Shown here piece by piece: positions 10,399 to 22,400 of a DNA stretch of 64,000 nucleotides. This DNA comes from Marchantia polymorpha subsp. ruderalis (Eukaryota > Streptophyta > Marchantiopsida > Marchantiales > Marchantiaceae): the NCBI GenBank assembly GCA_037833965.1, contig AP031359.1, forward strand, positions 678,001-742,000, given 5' to 3'. A model generated the notes under the pieces. That model saw only the letters and a program-made list of their open reading frames with translations. It searched no databases and was not told the origin of the DNA. Positions within the stretch are counted from its first letter, which is position 1; each line of letters opens with the position of its first letter. Both the position numbers and the translations under genes were made by a program.

Positions 10399-12881
10399 TG
10401 TGATAACAAACAAATATCAGAATGAAGCATAATGATACAGATTCGTTTCCACAAGAACACAAACAACACCGAAGATTCAAGAATTGTCACTAATTAGCAT
10501 TCTATTGAGGAGTTTTATTTTCCAAGCACATGTCACTCCCAAAAGACATTGCTCGATTACGGCCGAAGGCCCATAGAGCAGAGTATAAACACCCACAACC
10601 TGAATTAAGTCCAATAAGTGCCTGTAGGAATTGCACCCGACCCTGCACTCAGTATTCAGGGGGAAACTTTTCAGAATTGCACCCTCAGCCGACTGCTCCA
10701 AATACCCAAATTTGAACTTGCTTAAATTACAAATGACTTCAGGCACACTCAGAACATTCAAATTGCACACCCGCGACTTGCGCTGCGGTATCTTCGACAA
10801 ACTGAAGCGCACCATGCACGGTGATAACCACACACAATCTCACAAACGCGCACAATAGACACAAATTGAAAGCTGAGACAAGTCAATTGACTGAAAAGCC
10901 CCTCCTCAAGATTTGAGCCTTGGACCTCTTTATTCACAATGAACATCTTGACGATTCATCCGCCTGAGGTGAGCCACCATCATGTGTGAAATCAATCAAC
11001 GTAGCGGTTACTACGTCCGCTGAGCTTTTGTCTTCTCCTAGCCTACACAAAACGCCTAAAATCTCTAACTCTAAGTTCTCCCTCGCCTCTTCCAATCCGG
11101 AAGAGAAAGAATTCACTAATCTAACTAACTGCAGGTGCCCAACGGTTTTGCTTGCCTTGGATTCCCTCAATCGCTGCTCCTGCATGTCCAATTATGTCCA
11201 CTTCAGCGTTTGGACTTCCCACTCGACGAAACCGCGTAGACATCTCTCAACCCGCAAACGCAAACCTTCGATCGTCTACTCCTTCAACTGTCAAACCGTC
11301 AATTTCGCCGCTTCCGCTCTGATCCGCGACGTCGCTAACTGCTACTCAACCGTCTTCAGCTGGGTTTGCAGCCGATCGCAATTTGCATCCAATTTTACTC
11401 TACATTTGACCTCCGAAGACTTGGCAGCCTCGCATTCAATCAATCTCTTTGTCCAACTAGCCAATTCGGCCTCGTGCTTCTGTGTCTGCTCCGCCAAATT
11501 TGCTGTAAACTCATTCACACGTTGCAACTCCACATTGTGCGCTTCTCCTCGTGCCTCGATCCTTCCCCAAGATCCATGGTCTTCGTCTTCATCATCGCAA
11601 TCTCTCGCCAAAAACCTTCAGTTCTCAGTTCTTCCTCCTCCTGAAACTCCTTCTTGGCCAGTTCCAAACAAAGAACTTTGCACTCCATTTCCTTTGCTTG
11701 AAGTTGCTCCTCACACATCTTCAAACTTGCAGTCACTGCCGCACACTCTCCTGCCACTCTCTCAACATCTTTGACGATCTTCATCGAAGGTGCTATCTTA
11801 CTCTAGGATCTTCCTTTCCTTAGGGAATCTTTGCTCCTCGATCTTCATCAACAAGTCCATCCCGCGGCAGAGATTAACCAAGAAAGGCCTCATGTAATTT
11901 ACCGTGGCTCCGTCCCACTTGTCTCCGACGTTGGTCCGAACCAAGTTCTAGAAGATCTTCGCCTAGTGAATCGTCTTCCCTCGTACTACGCGCTCTATAA
12001 ACCGGACTTGCCATGCAGTCACATATGTCGTTCGCTGCGGCCGCAAGATGTGCATCAAAGCTATAGATACCGCGCATCTCTTCGGATCACAGTACTCGTT
12101 AATTCTGTAGCCGTTCGTGCTCGATCGAGGCTTTGTAAACAGCTTCGCAAACGTCGCTTCTTCGGCCCGCGTCACTCTAACGCTCTCATTCTCAAAGATA
12201 AAATCCCTTTTCTTGCCCGCCCATGGCCCTAAGGCGCGCGTCCAATGCTCGATCGTCCACAGCAACGGATTTCCGCGAAGGTCGATCCCACATTCTTGTT
12301 CTTTTCCAGCCATTCCTTACATATCGTCGCTGATACGCAATTCCAATCCAAGAGTAAGAAATTCCGTCGTAATGCGATCAATTCCTTCCGATACTTCCGT
12401 AATTCCACATCTAGCACATTTGATGAGATCAATTTTGATATCCACGCTTTCCTAGTGTGCGCCATGTCTCCTGCCGAATAGTCTTTGATCTCTCCAATTC
12501 CAATTCTCACTCACGCAAAATGTCGGCGCGCAGTTCCCACTTAGTGGGAACTTACCCTTGACGCCCTAACGGTCCTCGCACGCGTGCAAATTTGCACCTG
12601 CATGGCTAGTATTTCATGTCTGACCTCTGGAAAATTTGAATTGTGACAAGTCGTCTTCCCCAAAGATCCGTCTACTACATGGTCGAAGATATTTGCGCCG
12701 AAGTGCGAAGATCTTCGGCCAAAGGCTCCGAAGTCAAATTTCATCCAGCCTTACTACTGGTTACCCAATTTTCTCTATACCTTCTAACTCCAACAATTAT
12801 GAACCTGTATGTACATGTTCTTCATCCAATACACTTCTAATTTATTCTTTTATCCAAAATTTGAAAGAACTGTACACCATA
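10399..12881 (-). mobile_element. Coiled-coil-gene element, copy b, nested in element A
   Basis: Inserted in the integrase C-terminal region of element A. Flanking bases are gtacg (10394-10398) and gtatg (12882-12886), a 5-bp target duplication with one change; the uninterrupted site is visible in the relative near 52605. On the minus strand it starts TATGGTG and ends TTATCACA, so ends are TG...CA-like with a short imperfect inverted repeat. No internal LTR pair is visible. The ends and the 5-bp duplication point to integrase-type insertion; it could be a solo LTR-like unit or a non-autonomous retroelement carrying a gene. The 3' 500 bases match 49610-50220, including the shared purine run near 10657. 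Confidence 0.75.
10934..12510 (-). pseudogene. Conserved coiled-coil protein of the repeat family (copy b, broken)
   Basis: The N-terminal domain is read from 12480 (ELRKYRKELIALRRNF, LLLDWNCVSATICKEW) through RGNPLLWTIEHWTRALGPWAG, DFIFENESVRVTRAEE, SSTNGYRINEYCDPKRC and RTTYVTAWQVRFIERVVRG to about 11945. The long linker of copy a is largely missing. A coiled-coil region follows in pieces (11784-11515 with CEEQLQAKEMECKVL, 11611-11342 with NEFTANLAEQTQKHEAEL, 11191-10934). Frameshifts separate the pieces. This is the best-preserved N-terminal domain of the family in the window. Family unknown; a structural or gag-like role is only a guess. Confidence 0.55.
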
Positions 12882-13040
12882 GTATGGCCAAGATCCAAAC
12901 TTGCCGACATCGATTCGTGTGAGTCTAACGAGATGGTAAACCTTGATGACCCGGACATGTGAGTGAGAGTGTGTTCTCAACGTGCAGAGCTCTTTTGGAT
13001 ATTTACATTTGCAGCGTTTGAGAATCTTGTGATTCTCTTG
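12882..13040 (+). pseudogene. Right-hand remnant of element A (integrase C-terminal)
   Basis: Reads WPRSKLADID, then MVNLDDPDM and VRVCSQRAELF, matching the minus-strand relative at 52590-52500. The Trp codon after DPDM is TGA here (TGG in the relative). Similarity is lost after AFENLVI near 13035, where short duplications of AATCTTGT occur. The PHD finger present in the relative is not present here. Confidence 0.8.
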
Positions 13041-13389
13041 AGAATCTTGTCATTAAATATGTTTGAAATCAAACTAAACACAATAAATTTTTTTAAAGCT
13101 TTGAAAAATATTTCAAGCATATTATAATACTTTAACTTTGCACTACAAAATATATATCACCGCAAAATAATGTTGCAGGATGGCTAAATTTAACATTATT
13201 GGAGCAAACAAGAAGTATGTTGAATTACTCAAATTTATCACAAAAATCCTCATATCAGATGGAGAAGATTACATCATATTTTGTTGCAAATCATCAGTTT
13301 ATAAAGCATTTATAACTTTGTTGTATAAATTCTTGATATCGTATTAACGCAATATATATTATAATGATTGATAAAAAGTAATGATTTAA
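13041..13389. other. AT-rich stretch without recognisable gene
   Basis: AT-rich. A piece near 13275-13345 resembles 1430-1500 (GCAAATCATCA followed by AAAGCA), suggesting shared old repeat material. No gene seen. Confidence 0.4.
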
Positions 13390-13828
13390 GGGAGCCGCTA
13401 GTCACCACTCACTTTTTGCTATTCATCACTCACCCCCAATTTTAAAGAACATGAAGCATGACAGCGACCCAAAGCAGCGCTCACACACGCGCGGACGACG
13501 TCATTGCTGCTTCCGTTGGCATTGCTCGGCTTTCCCTTGCAGAACAATGCTGCTCTAACTCTCACTCTCACTCTAATATCGGCAAATGGTCGCTTTCGAG
13601 CCACTCTGCCTCCTCTGCGGTTCGAACTCCGATCTTTGGATTAGGGACACGAGACACGGCCCCTTGTCTCCGTCGCGGTCTGAAGTCACGACTGGCCGTC
13701 AGACCCTAGCCAAGTGCAACAAGCGGAGACCCTAAATCCACTCGGAGCGTGAGAAAAGTGCGCAGGGATTCTTTAAAATTGAGGGTGAGTGGTGAATAGC
13801 GAAAAGTGAGTGGTGACTAGCGGCTCCC
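13390..13828. mobile_element. PIF/Harbinger-like MITE with 60-bp inverted repeats
   Basis: A 439-bp unit whose ends are inverted copies of each other over about 60 bases: GGGAGCCGCTAGTCACCACT at the left and its reverse complement at the right, continuing through the A/T-rich arm near 13435-13447. Both ends are flanked by TAA (13387-13389 and 13829-13831), a 3-bp target duplication typical of PIF/Harbinger elements, as is the GG start. The interior is GC-rich compared with the surroundings and has no transposase. Non-autonomous. Confidence 0.8.
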
Positions 13829-13831
13829 TAA

Positions 13832-16007
13832 TTTAAGTAATGAAGAGTTTTATTTCATCATTAATTCTTAATTTAAAATTTTGAAGATCAATTGTTTGAT
13901 CATCAAGAGTATTAGTGTAATATTCAATATTTCTCTTAAAACTTTTCATTTATATAATTCATGAGCTTCAAGAAGTAATGCCACTATTTAACAAAAAAAA
14001 TTTCAAAAAATGCTCTTACAAGCTTCAAAAAACGCAATATAATTGTCATACTTAATCAAATGTTTCAAGATTAAAAGTTTTAAATGTAACATAATAATTA
14101 TTACAATTTGTTTTTGGAGAATGTATTCATCATTGTCATTGACATATCTCAACATCTTGACCATATTTGTAGCTTTAACCTTGACTCTGATTTGATTTTC
14201 TTAATATAAATAGTAATCATGTACATTTTATTTGATTTTATCAAATTATACTTACTCCACCCTTCATGAATGTCATTTTAATTTTATTGAATATCCAAAA
14301 TTGATTTTGTGTTATTTGTTCAAATAAACTAACCCTAATTTCATCTCCGTCATCTATTTCATTGTTAACTAATCAATAATATGTATTTATAAGTACACCG
14401 TTTGTTAAAAATGTTGTTTTCAATTAATACATTCAATTTTTTGTTATAGAGATTTTTTATTCTAAAATTCTAGATTATCTATTAATCATGTTTATCTTTT
14501 ATTTTGAATAAACTTTACTTTAATTTTAACCAATTTTGAATGATTATATTCATAAAAAAAGATCAACAGTCTTGCAAGATATTCAAATTTGTGTTTATAA
14601 TTCTCAAACCAATTTAATGTTATGATATAACACAAAATATCTACTCAGCACTCTTAAAATAAAAAAATATCTTACTGTCGTTGTCATTGAATTTAGTAAA
14701 ACAAATATTAATGTTAATCATCTCTTGTGAAAATTCTATTTTAGAAAATAAAATGAATACCTCTTAGATTTAAAGTTTAGTTTAAGTAATCCTAAATATA
14801 TAAGGGATTAACGGCAAAGTAAAAAAGCAATGACAAGAATACTGTCAAGCCAATCTCAGGTAAAGTTTGATCGAAGTATCAAAGCAAACTAAGCACAATG
14901 GAATCAAAGGCTTGCAAAATCTCATTAGCATTGTCCTTAAAATAAAAAAATGAACATGCTACGGAAAGACTTTCTGAGAATTACAGGGATAACCGTTGCG
15001 AAGAAGTTGTGAAGATTGATGGACGAGCCCGTGCGTTAGACGTAAGTGAGGATGCTCAAATTCCGCGCATTGCCATTCTGAAGAATTAAATATTGGAAAG
15101 TGTTAGTTTCAAATTTCAAAAATTTCAACCAAACTGCTTCCCCGGCATGATGGTAGACTGTCACCACATACGTATGAGTTGGTGGATACTGTAAACGACA
15201 CCAAACCCCTCTCCGGCTTGTCTGTACAAGTATGTGGAGAACAATGGAGAAGATCGAAAGTTCGGTGATACCCACTGAAATCTTGTATGCATGAAACAAA
15301 ATATCATGGACCTAGTTCTTGATAGCATCACACCAAAAAGGAAAACATAAACTACTCCTCCTAAGATAGTTTCCAGCTTTGTATGGAGACTATGCGTGCA
15401 TAGTCACCATACAAACAGAATTCATACTGCGGAAAGCTTACAAAAAGAAATTCGTGTCAATCGTGCAGGGGACATGGGATTTTGAGATTTGTCGAATTCA
15501 CAAAACATCTACATTGATCTTCCCAACTTGATAAATCAACACCGATAATATGTTAAATATTGTACAAGTGTTCGTGGCGATATGCCCAAAGAAGCATACC
15601 AGACCTCCTAATCTTTACCTATACAAAGCCTTGCATATCGGCGGATAGTACTAAATTTGTGACCCAGAAATACCCATCATACTTACCTCTGCTGAGTATT
15701 CTATTGTCAGACTAGGACCATTTCACTATGTGTCCGTGAACTGTCAGAAGTATCTGTCTTCCCCCTCAAGGTCAAATCGACAAGGGGGAAGACTGAAGGG
15801 TCACATGAAGGGTTGTCATGTGATTCCACCAGGAAAATATAACAGCCAAACGGATCAATGTCCCGGTGCCGTAGGGTGCACAATGCAAAATTGTGATTTC
15901 CCGTCAACGCTGAAACTTGGCCGTGTGACTGACGGAACAGTGGCAATGCTGTGTCGACGATCAATGGCATGTGAGGCAAGACCCTCATTTTTCAGGAACG
16001 CATTTAC
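13832..16007. other. No recognisable gene; phototropin LOV2 not found
   Basis: From 13832 to about 14800 the sequence is very AT-rich; from about 14800 it takes the composition of the phototropin introns. Searching the minus strand by eye for LOV2 (a second NCRFLQG block) or kinase motifs gave nothing. It is either intron downstream of phototropin exon 5 or the point where the gene is broken. An open frame at 15299-15036 (minus) shows no domain. Confidence 0.4.
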
Positions 16008-16413
16008 CGCACCTACAGGGTACTCAGCACTCCTACGTCCGTAGCTCACGACTTTTCTTCCAATGCCATGTTCACTTGAGCCAGGCCTTGAGTGATCGCC
16101 ACTAAAGCGTTCCTGTCTCAATGGGATTTCACAATCCATCCTTCCCGCACAATCGCGCCTTTCTTCCGAAAATTGTCTTGACTGCCTATTAGTTTTCCCA
16201 ACCCGCATAAATTCAGAAGTTTGGTCAAGTTCTTGTTTTCCAACAAGACTTTCTGTGCTGGAATAAAAGCTGCTGCGACGCTGCTTGCCCTCAAAGTCAT
16301 CCACATCTTCGTCGTCAGGATCCGACACAACATCATTATGATCCTCTACAGCAATCGGATCCTCATGACTGTAGTCTCGTGAACCACGCTTTGAAAAGCG
16401 CCCATTCAACTTC
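16008..16413 (-). CDS. PHOT: Phototropin exon 5 (linker), 3' end uncertain
   Basis: Joins exon 4 as KMFKKLNGRFSKRGSR, a basic patch similar in position to the RKSS...MGFK motif before LOV2 in other phototropins, then an acidic run (EDHNDVVSDPDDEDVDDFEG). The frame stays open to a stop at 15857. A GCG|GTAAAT donor at 16008/16007 would end it in phase 0; if that is not used, the exon extends further, with no better donor seen. No following exon was found. Confidence 0.65.
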
Positions 16414-19400
16414 CTGCAATTAGCAAACATTAGCAATACGACCTGCCTGTGCTTAAAACCTGAGTTTCGGGTTCAGGAGAATGAGATATATATCAGAAAT
16501 TCAAGCTTTACAATCCAAACATAGAATGTGCTCAAAAATTTCTCTCGAAGAACGACGGAAAGACAAAAAGGACAGTAATACAAATACCTAGTACAGAAAC
16601 GATCTCCAGGACGAGGCACCGAAAGCAACGGGTGCTAGCGAACATGACAAATCATGAAGACTGGAATAAAGAGAAGAAAAACTAAAGCGACTATAAAGTA
16701 GAACATATATCTATAGGTAAACTATCTCTTTTATCCTATTTGGTTTCTATTTCTGATTAGTTGGGTTAAGAACCAAAGTAAGTAAATGAGGAGAATTACG
16801 TTTGTAAGTGTTCTATCGTCTTTGCACTCTTTCTTTGATATGTACATATTTCTCTTCAATCGCTTTGAGCTCATTGCTCACATCAAATACAACTGCAGTC
16901 AGGCCGATTGCAAGGGTCCAGGATATGGGTCTAGAAGGTTGCCACTGGTACCAGACGAAGACCTGAACAGCTCCCAACTACGAGGTGGGTAAATCCCTCC
17001 ACCAAGATATTTGTCGGAGAAGTACACAAAGGTTGAGAAACATACGCAACGAGGAACCCAGAAACCTTCGACAACACGACGGACTATTAAAAGATTGGAG
17101 GGTAACACAGATGCTTAACTGCAGAATACCTGCATAGTGAGGCGTTGTAAAAGTACCAACCCGTAGGTAAAGAATGAGACGTTGGCTAAGAATAATGAAC
17201 ATTATGGGTGTACATTATGCACTCATAGGTTCCCAAAGTCATAACTGTAAATCAACTGGCAACACGTGACCTATCAATCAGAAATTATCAGCATTATTAT
17301 GTCTGTAGCTGTGACAAAGTGCTCACAGATAAATAGACAGTCGGAATTTACTCGTGACGAAATTATACTGCAAAGAAATAAAATCTAAAGCTAAGTGATG
17401 TGTTAGTAAGTACTACAGTCTTTGAACCAGATTGGAAAGGAAAAGGATCCCAACGAGAAGGGCTGTGCGAGTTTTAGATCCTGGAAGTCAATGTCAGTGG
17501 GCACAGTTGTAAATTGATAGTTTGCTAAAATAGATAAATCATGAAAAGACATAGTCGCGAAGAAAATGAAAAGAGAAGCAGAATCTAAACAAGAGCATGC
17601 AGTGAAGACAAGAACGAGTTGACGTGACATGAAGAACTGACGATGTATGAGAAATACAACTAGACAATAAACTGAACAGGAAATAAAAATAGAAACTTGG
17701 GTACAGCTTAAGATTAACAGGGTAACAAAAGAAGGAAAAACCATGGACAACCCATATTTGAGGTTTGTGGCAGCGTAACTAAAACAACCGAATGTAGGCT
17801 TATCAGAAGTAGGCGAAGTGAAGGGAAAATCTTCTTGCAAAAATGTATGCAATGGGGATACGGTTAGAAATGCCGAAATGTCATACGTGACAACAGTGTA
17901 TGAAAACAGGAGTCAGCGTACTGAACACACTGTAGTCATACGTACCTTTCAAAGCCTAACACCAAAGATTCCGCGCAGTGGCTGACCCGTACTAATTTGA
18001 AGTATATGGCACTCAAAGAAGATGTAACGCTATAAGGAACCCGACAAGAAAGACTACTTTAGAAAGGCTTAAAAAATAACCTGCAAAAAATAACCTCTAT
18101 GATTTTGTACTTTAATTGAATCAGTGATAGAGATGTAAACAAGTCAATCTCGGAATAGGCAACTTATCTTTAGAAACACAATGGACATACATACTCCGTC
18201 TCGGATTACGGGCATTCTGCAAATCACAAGGTTTTAAACTAGCGGATTTGATGAAAGATGATAGCGAAGTGCCAACCGAAGCGTCGCCATGCAACAAACA
18301 GCGAGTGACCCCTGCGCAGATGAGGTTCTTCCGGAGGTTTTCAATGTCTATCAGAAGCCATTCACTAACTAATCCACCTCTAGATATTACTTAACAAAGG
18401 CTTTTCAAACATTGTACGATCAAATCCCGAATTTTCTTCTATTCCTCCAGCAGCGGGAGGTTGTGGTGTGCTAGCGCTTGAATTCAAAATTATCATCCAT
18501 GTTTTCTTGGATATTTTCAAGAATGATCTTGTGATCATATCAATATAAAACATTGTGTAGAGGCAGATGAAGATGTTGTGCTGTATGTCAAGCAAATTGA
18601 GAATGTGACGGTAATAATTATGTAATATCGTCACAGAGGTGTAATTTTTTTATAAACGTAAACAAGTATCTTAGTTTCCAAAATTTACGATAAAGAGGTG
18701 TTTGATTGACAAAGACACCATGATAACGTACAGAGAACACTGAGAATGTTGCCTAAAACCAACGAGTTCGAAGTACCGTGGACTGGGAGAGGTAAGACAG
18801 GATAGCTATGCCAGCAACATACACAGTTTGTTAACCTGGGCTCAGTACCAGATTGAGAGGAAAGCATTGTGTTTTCCTCCCATCTCCTACTGTCAACAGC
18901 CGTATTGGCATCGTGATACTCGTAGAACTGTAGAGCCAAGGACCTCTTACAGATGGATATATATCATGTATATATAGTATATACTTGAAGCATCACCACA
19001 CAGACCCACTAGCTACAAGCCATGCCTCCTACATCGTAGACAAAGTTGCCCGTTTCAATACTTCTTCTCCACAGTGCTCAGATAGATTACAAGGATAAGT
19101 TACATTTCGAGCTATATTTAAAACTTATTCTCGAGTGTCTATATTTAAGCACGAAACAGTCATTTGACAAGTTCAGGTCCTAAAGAGTCCCTTCACAATA
19201 TGTAGATGATCGTTAAGTTATTAATGCATGAGCGGAAACGGGCGAAAGGACGAACCACTAGGAAAAGTGAGCACAGAGTAGCAAGTGCTTTCGAAAGTAG
19301 AAGCAACGAATAGTAGGGTGTCCAGTAGGAGTATAAACGGAAGAAGGTGCTGATATCAGAGAGGAAGAACCCAACAGTACAAAGACACGGGTAAGTAGTA

Positions 19401-22400
19401 ATTATAACAGGCAACTAGCGGTGAAACACAACTCGACTGCACACAACTTACTTGAACATCTTAAGAAGGCTTGATGTGCGTTTGGTATTCTTCGTATCAA
19501 CCATGCAGCTACTTTCACCTCTTAGTGCTTTTGGAACCTCCAGAAAACCGCCACTGTCCACAGCTTCTGCACTGAACGCAGCAACCTCTGTTCCCGTCTT
19601 TAACGGGGTGTGGACGTCTAGGGCCAGTGTAACGTTCGATGAGACTTCAAATGACTGGCGAGAACTTGACAAAGAGTACTGAGAACGAGAAGTTCGCTGA
19701 CAGTTGGACTCCTCAGAAATTTTTCTGTGCACACGAGTTTCCGAGGTCACGCCACCAGCAGTTCGGTTGTCTTTTGTCTTCTTTCGTCCTTCTACCACAG
19801 AAAAACACAAGAATCAAAGGAAGATTGATCCACTAGACGGAGGTAGACTCCGTTCAAATGTAAAACGTATCTACACGTAGTTTCATGGTCTACAGTGTAG
19901 CGACATTCGTAAAATAGAAGGGCTGCTCATAAAGAGAATTTGACCGTCGTGAAAGTTGGACAACTTTTTAAATACATGATATAGCTCATGGGGACCTAAC
20001 ATATTCAAGTCATGGTAAGTACCACCAACGGGTGGTACGTCCCATGACTAAGTGATATCCAACAGAAAGAGACATGCGCACAAAGACCAAGAAGGCGAAA
20101 ATTTTGGACAACTCCATTAGAAACAAAATAATTCAGCATAGATAAAATAGTCCATGATCAACCGCAGGGGCTAACATGCAAGGGGACCAAATCAACTCTA
20201 GCATAAACATCTCAAGCTAAGGTGGTTCGTTTCAACGGTGCTAATCAAATGACATGGACGGATGGACCAAAAAGCCGGAAAAAGCATGGAAACTAGATCG
20301 AATCGACAAAGGTAACTAAACTAATTCAGACGATGCAGAGATACAGACAAATGTTTTCGGCATGGAGCCCAGTTTGGTATCTATATACCAGACGGCCAGT
20401 AACATGGGCGTCATAGTTGGTGCGTACTGCAAAGTGTACGTTGGGACGCCCGGAGAAGATGCATCAGTAGTACTAATCTCGTTGGCCAGAAAGCGCCAGA
20501 TATACACATAAAACGTAATACTGGATTGTCAACTCGATCAGTTGGTACAATACAATAACTAATTACTACGATTTCGTTTATGCTATTAAAACTAGAGCGG
20601 TGGTAACATACATGTCGACGTGGTTGCCAGATTTCACAGATTCTAGGTATGGGATTAGACTCATGCATTGATTAGTTAGCATGATTTTTGTTTCTATTAT
20701 TTACACTAGAGAGGGTGGGCTAGACATGTGGACGTGGTTAGTAAATTTCAAAGATTCTAGGCAGGGGATCGAACTCCATCCCAAGAGTAGTATTTTGGAG
20801 TTATCGATTTAGGGTTATCTTTGTAACTTTATAATTGTGGCTAGAGAAAATGAAATAAATTCGAGTGTCTAATTGTGTGTTCAGACTAAATGAAATTATA
20901 TTCTACATCTTGCCCATCTTGACTAAAATCATTCCTTACTAATCACACCGTGAACTGCACCCGTGAACTGTTAGATTATAAAGAAGTGGTTGGAAATTGT
21001 TAGAAGGTGAAACTGTTACATTAAAATTCTGACCACAAGAGCATTAATTACCATCCACCTAAATGTCAAATAAAGGTGAGCTCTGTCAAGTGAAAAAAAG
21101 TCCACAAGATGGCGATCTGTTTGCACGGGATGTTGATGCATGTCTGTAATGTGGATGTACGAAAGAGGGAAAGTGCAAACATTGGCAGGAAACAGAAAGC
21201 ATACAAGAAAGAGCTTCAGGTGATACAGTTTCAGCTAGGGATAAATACTCAGAAATGAGGTTGCCTTAAGTGCAAGCGTATTTCCAAGCAACCAGTGGTC
21301 GCTTACGACTATACATAGCAGAAAGTGTAGGATGGTCCTCTGCAGTTGAGCGGGATAGAGTTTATTCGATAAAAAAATTTTATCTAGAATTGAGGAGGCA
21401 TAAAGACAAATGATTATTGGCTTCCGTTTATATAAAAGTAATCTCCCTCAGACTTCACAACAGAAGAAATAGCCTGCTACCAGCTGAAAGCCCGAGGATT
21501 ACAGGACCGGCTGGAAGAAATCTTTCCTGTAGGATCATCAGTGAAATTAAAAGGGAAAATGAGACCAAAAAGATTCAGAACTGATGTAGACACTCTGTAA
21601 GCTAGGCGCAGCAGTAAGACATGGTTAAATTTCAGATCTTAAATGGATGCAAGAGTTTCCTTCTTTTCTTTCCTGTTACGTTCCTTGCTTCTAAGCTCTT
21701 TACAAAGCTGAAAAAACTTATCTCTTGTAACTCCAATTTACGACCAGACAGATAGCTCCAAATAAGAGCTGCATCTTCTCAATCGGTGGGATATTCAGTT
21801 CAAGGATACCTGCTTCAAAGAGATTCTTAACGTCAGCAGGAACTCCATTTTGATCCAGAGCTTTCCCAATGGCGGCGCTCTCTGTCACTTCCGCCTGCAT
21901 TCTGCAACGAGAAAAGTAGGTTTCAACTATCTACAGCGACTGGCGCACAAATCAGAACAAACGAATTTGAAACAAAAAGGTCTGAGACTAGAAATCAAAT
22001 AACTACAAGACTCTTCTACTTCTCAGGAGAAAAGCGAACCGCACATGTCATGTGTGTAGATCAAACAAACCAGAACAATAGAACACTATCCCGTTCACGG
22101 AGAGGGAGAGGGAACGCTCCTCGTACTTGCAAATCTCTACCTAGATGAACATAAATCTACATGCAAATAATGCAAGATTTATCTGACAGTCATGAAACTC
22201 CGAGTACAAGTACTGCATTCATTAGTAAGTGCCTATCATTCCCTGAAGCCATAGAGCCCGCGATCTGGATGAGCTAACCTACTATAAGGAGACTGAATGC
22301 TTGGATAAGACGGCGAAGTAAGTAGGAGCAAAACCAGACAGCTCTAAGTAAAGTGAAGAACGTCTCTTGTTATGGATTTTTTCCTCGTATATGGGACAAG

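Larger units (their letters stand above)
6462..13040 (+). mobile_element. Ty3/gypsy retrotransposon A, decayed, split by an insertion
   Basis: Plus-strand relative of the methyltransferase retrotransposon at 51.8-59.8 kb. From 6462 it carries the first gag zinc knuckle (CWTCGCSHMRKDC-like), protease, RT, RNase H and integrase. At 10398 it is interrupted by a 2.48-kb element (10399-12881) and resumes at 12882 with the integrase C-terminal region, fading out near 13040 before the PHD finger. The duplicated gtacg/gtatg marks the insertion. No LTR is visible at either end. Many stops and a frameshift at about 9115 show it is inactive. It lacks most of the methyltransferase through a deletion (see the entry at 7590). 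Confidence 0.9.

Noticed and set aside
11366..11774. Plus-strand frames of 90-262 residues around 10986-11823
   Set aside because: Cys/Ser/Leu-rich antisense of the coiled-coil gene in copy b; typical of the complement of Glu/Lys-rich coding sequence.
13832..16007. LOV2 or kinase exons of phototropin
   Set aside because: Searched the minus strand for a second NCRFLQG, for NPIIFAS-type and kinase motifs; none found. The frames at 15299-15036 and 15988-15707 show no resemblance.
17403..17852. Hydrophobic minus-strand frame of 149 residues
   Set aside because: It lies inside phototropin intron 4, has no conserved motif, and its Phe/Ser-rich composition is what AT-rich antisense sequence gives.
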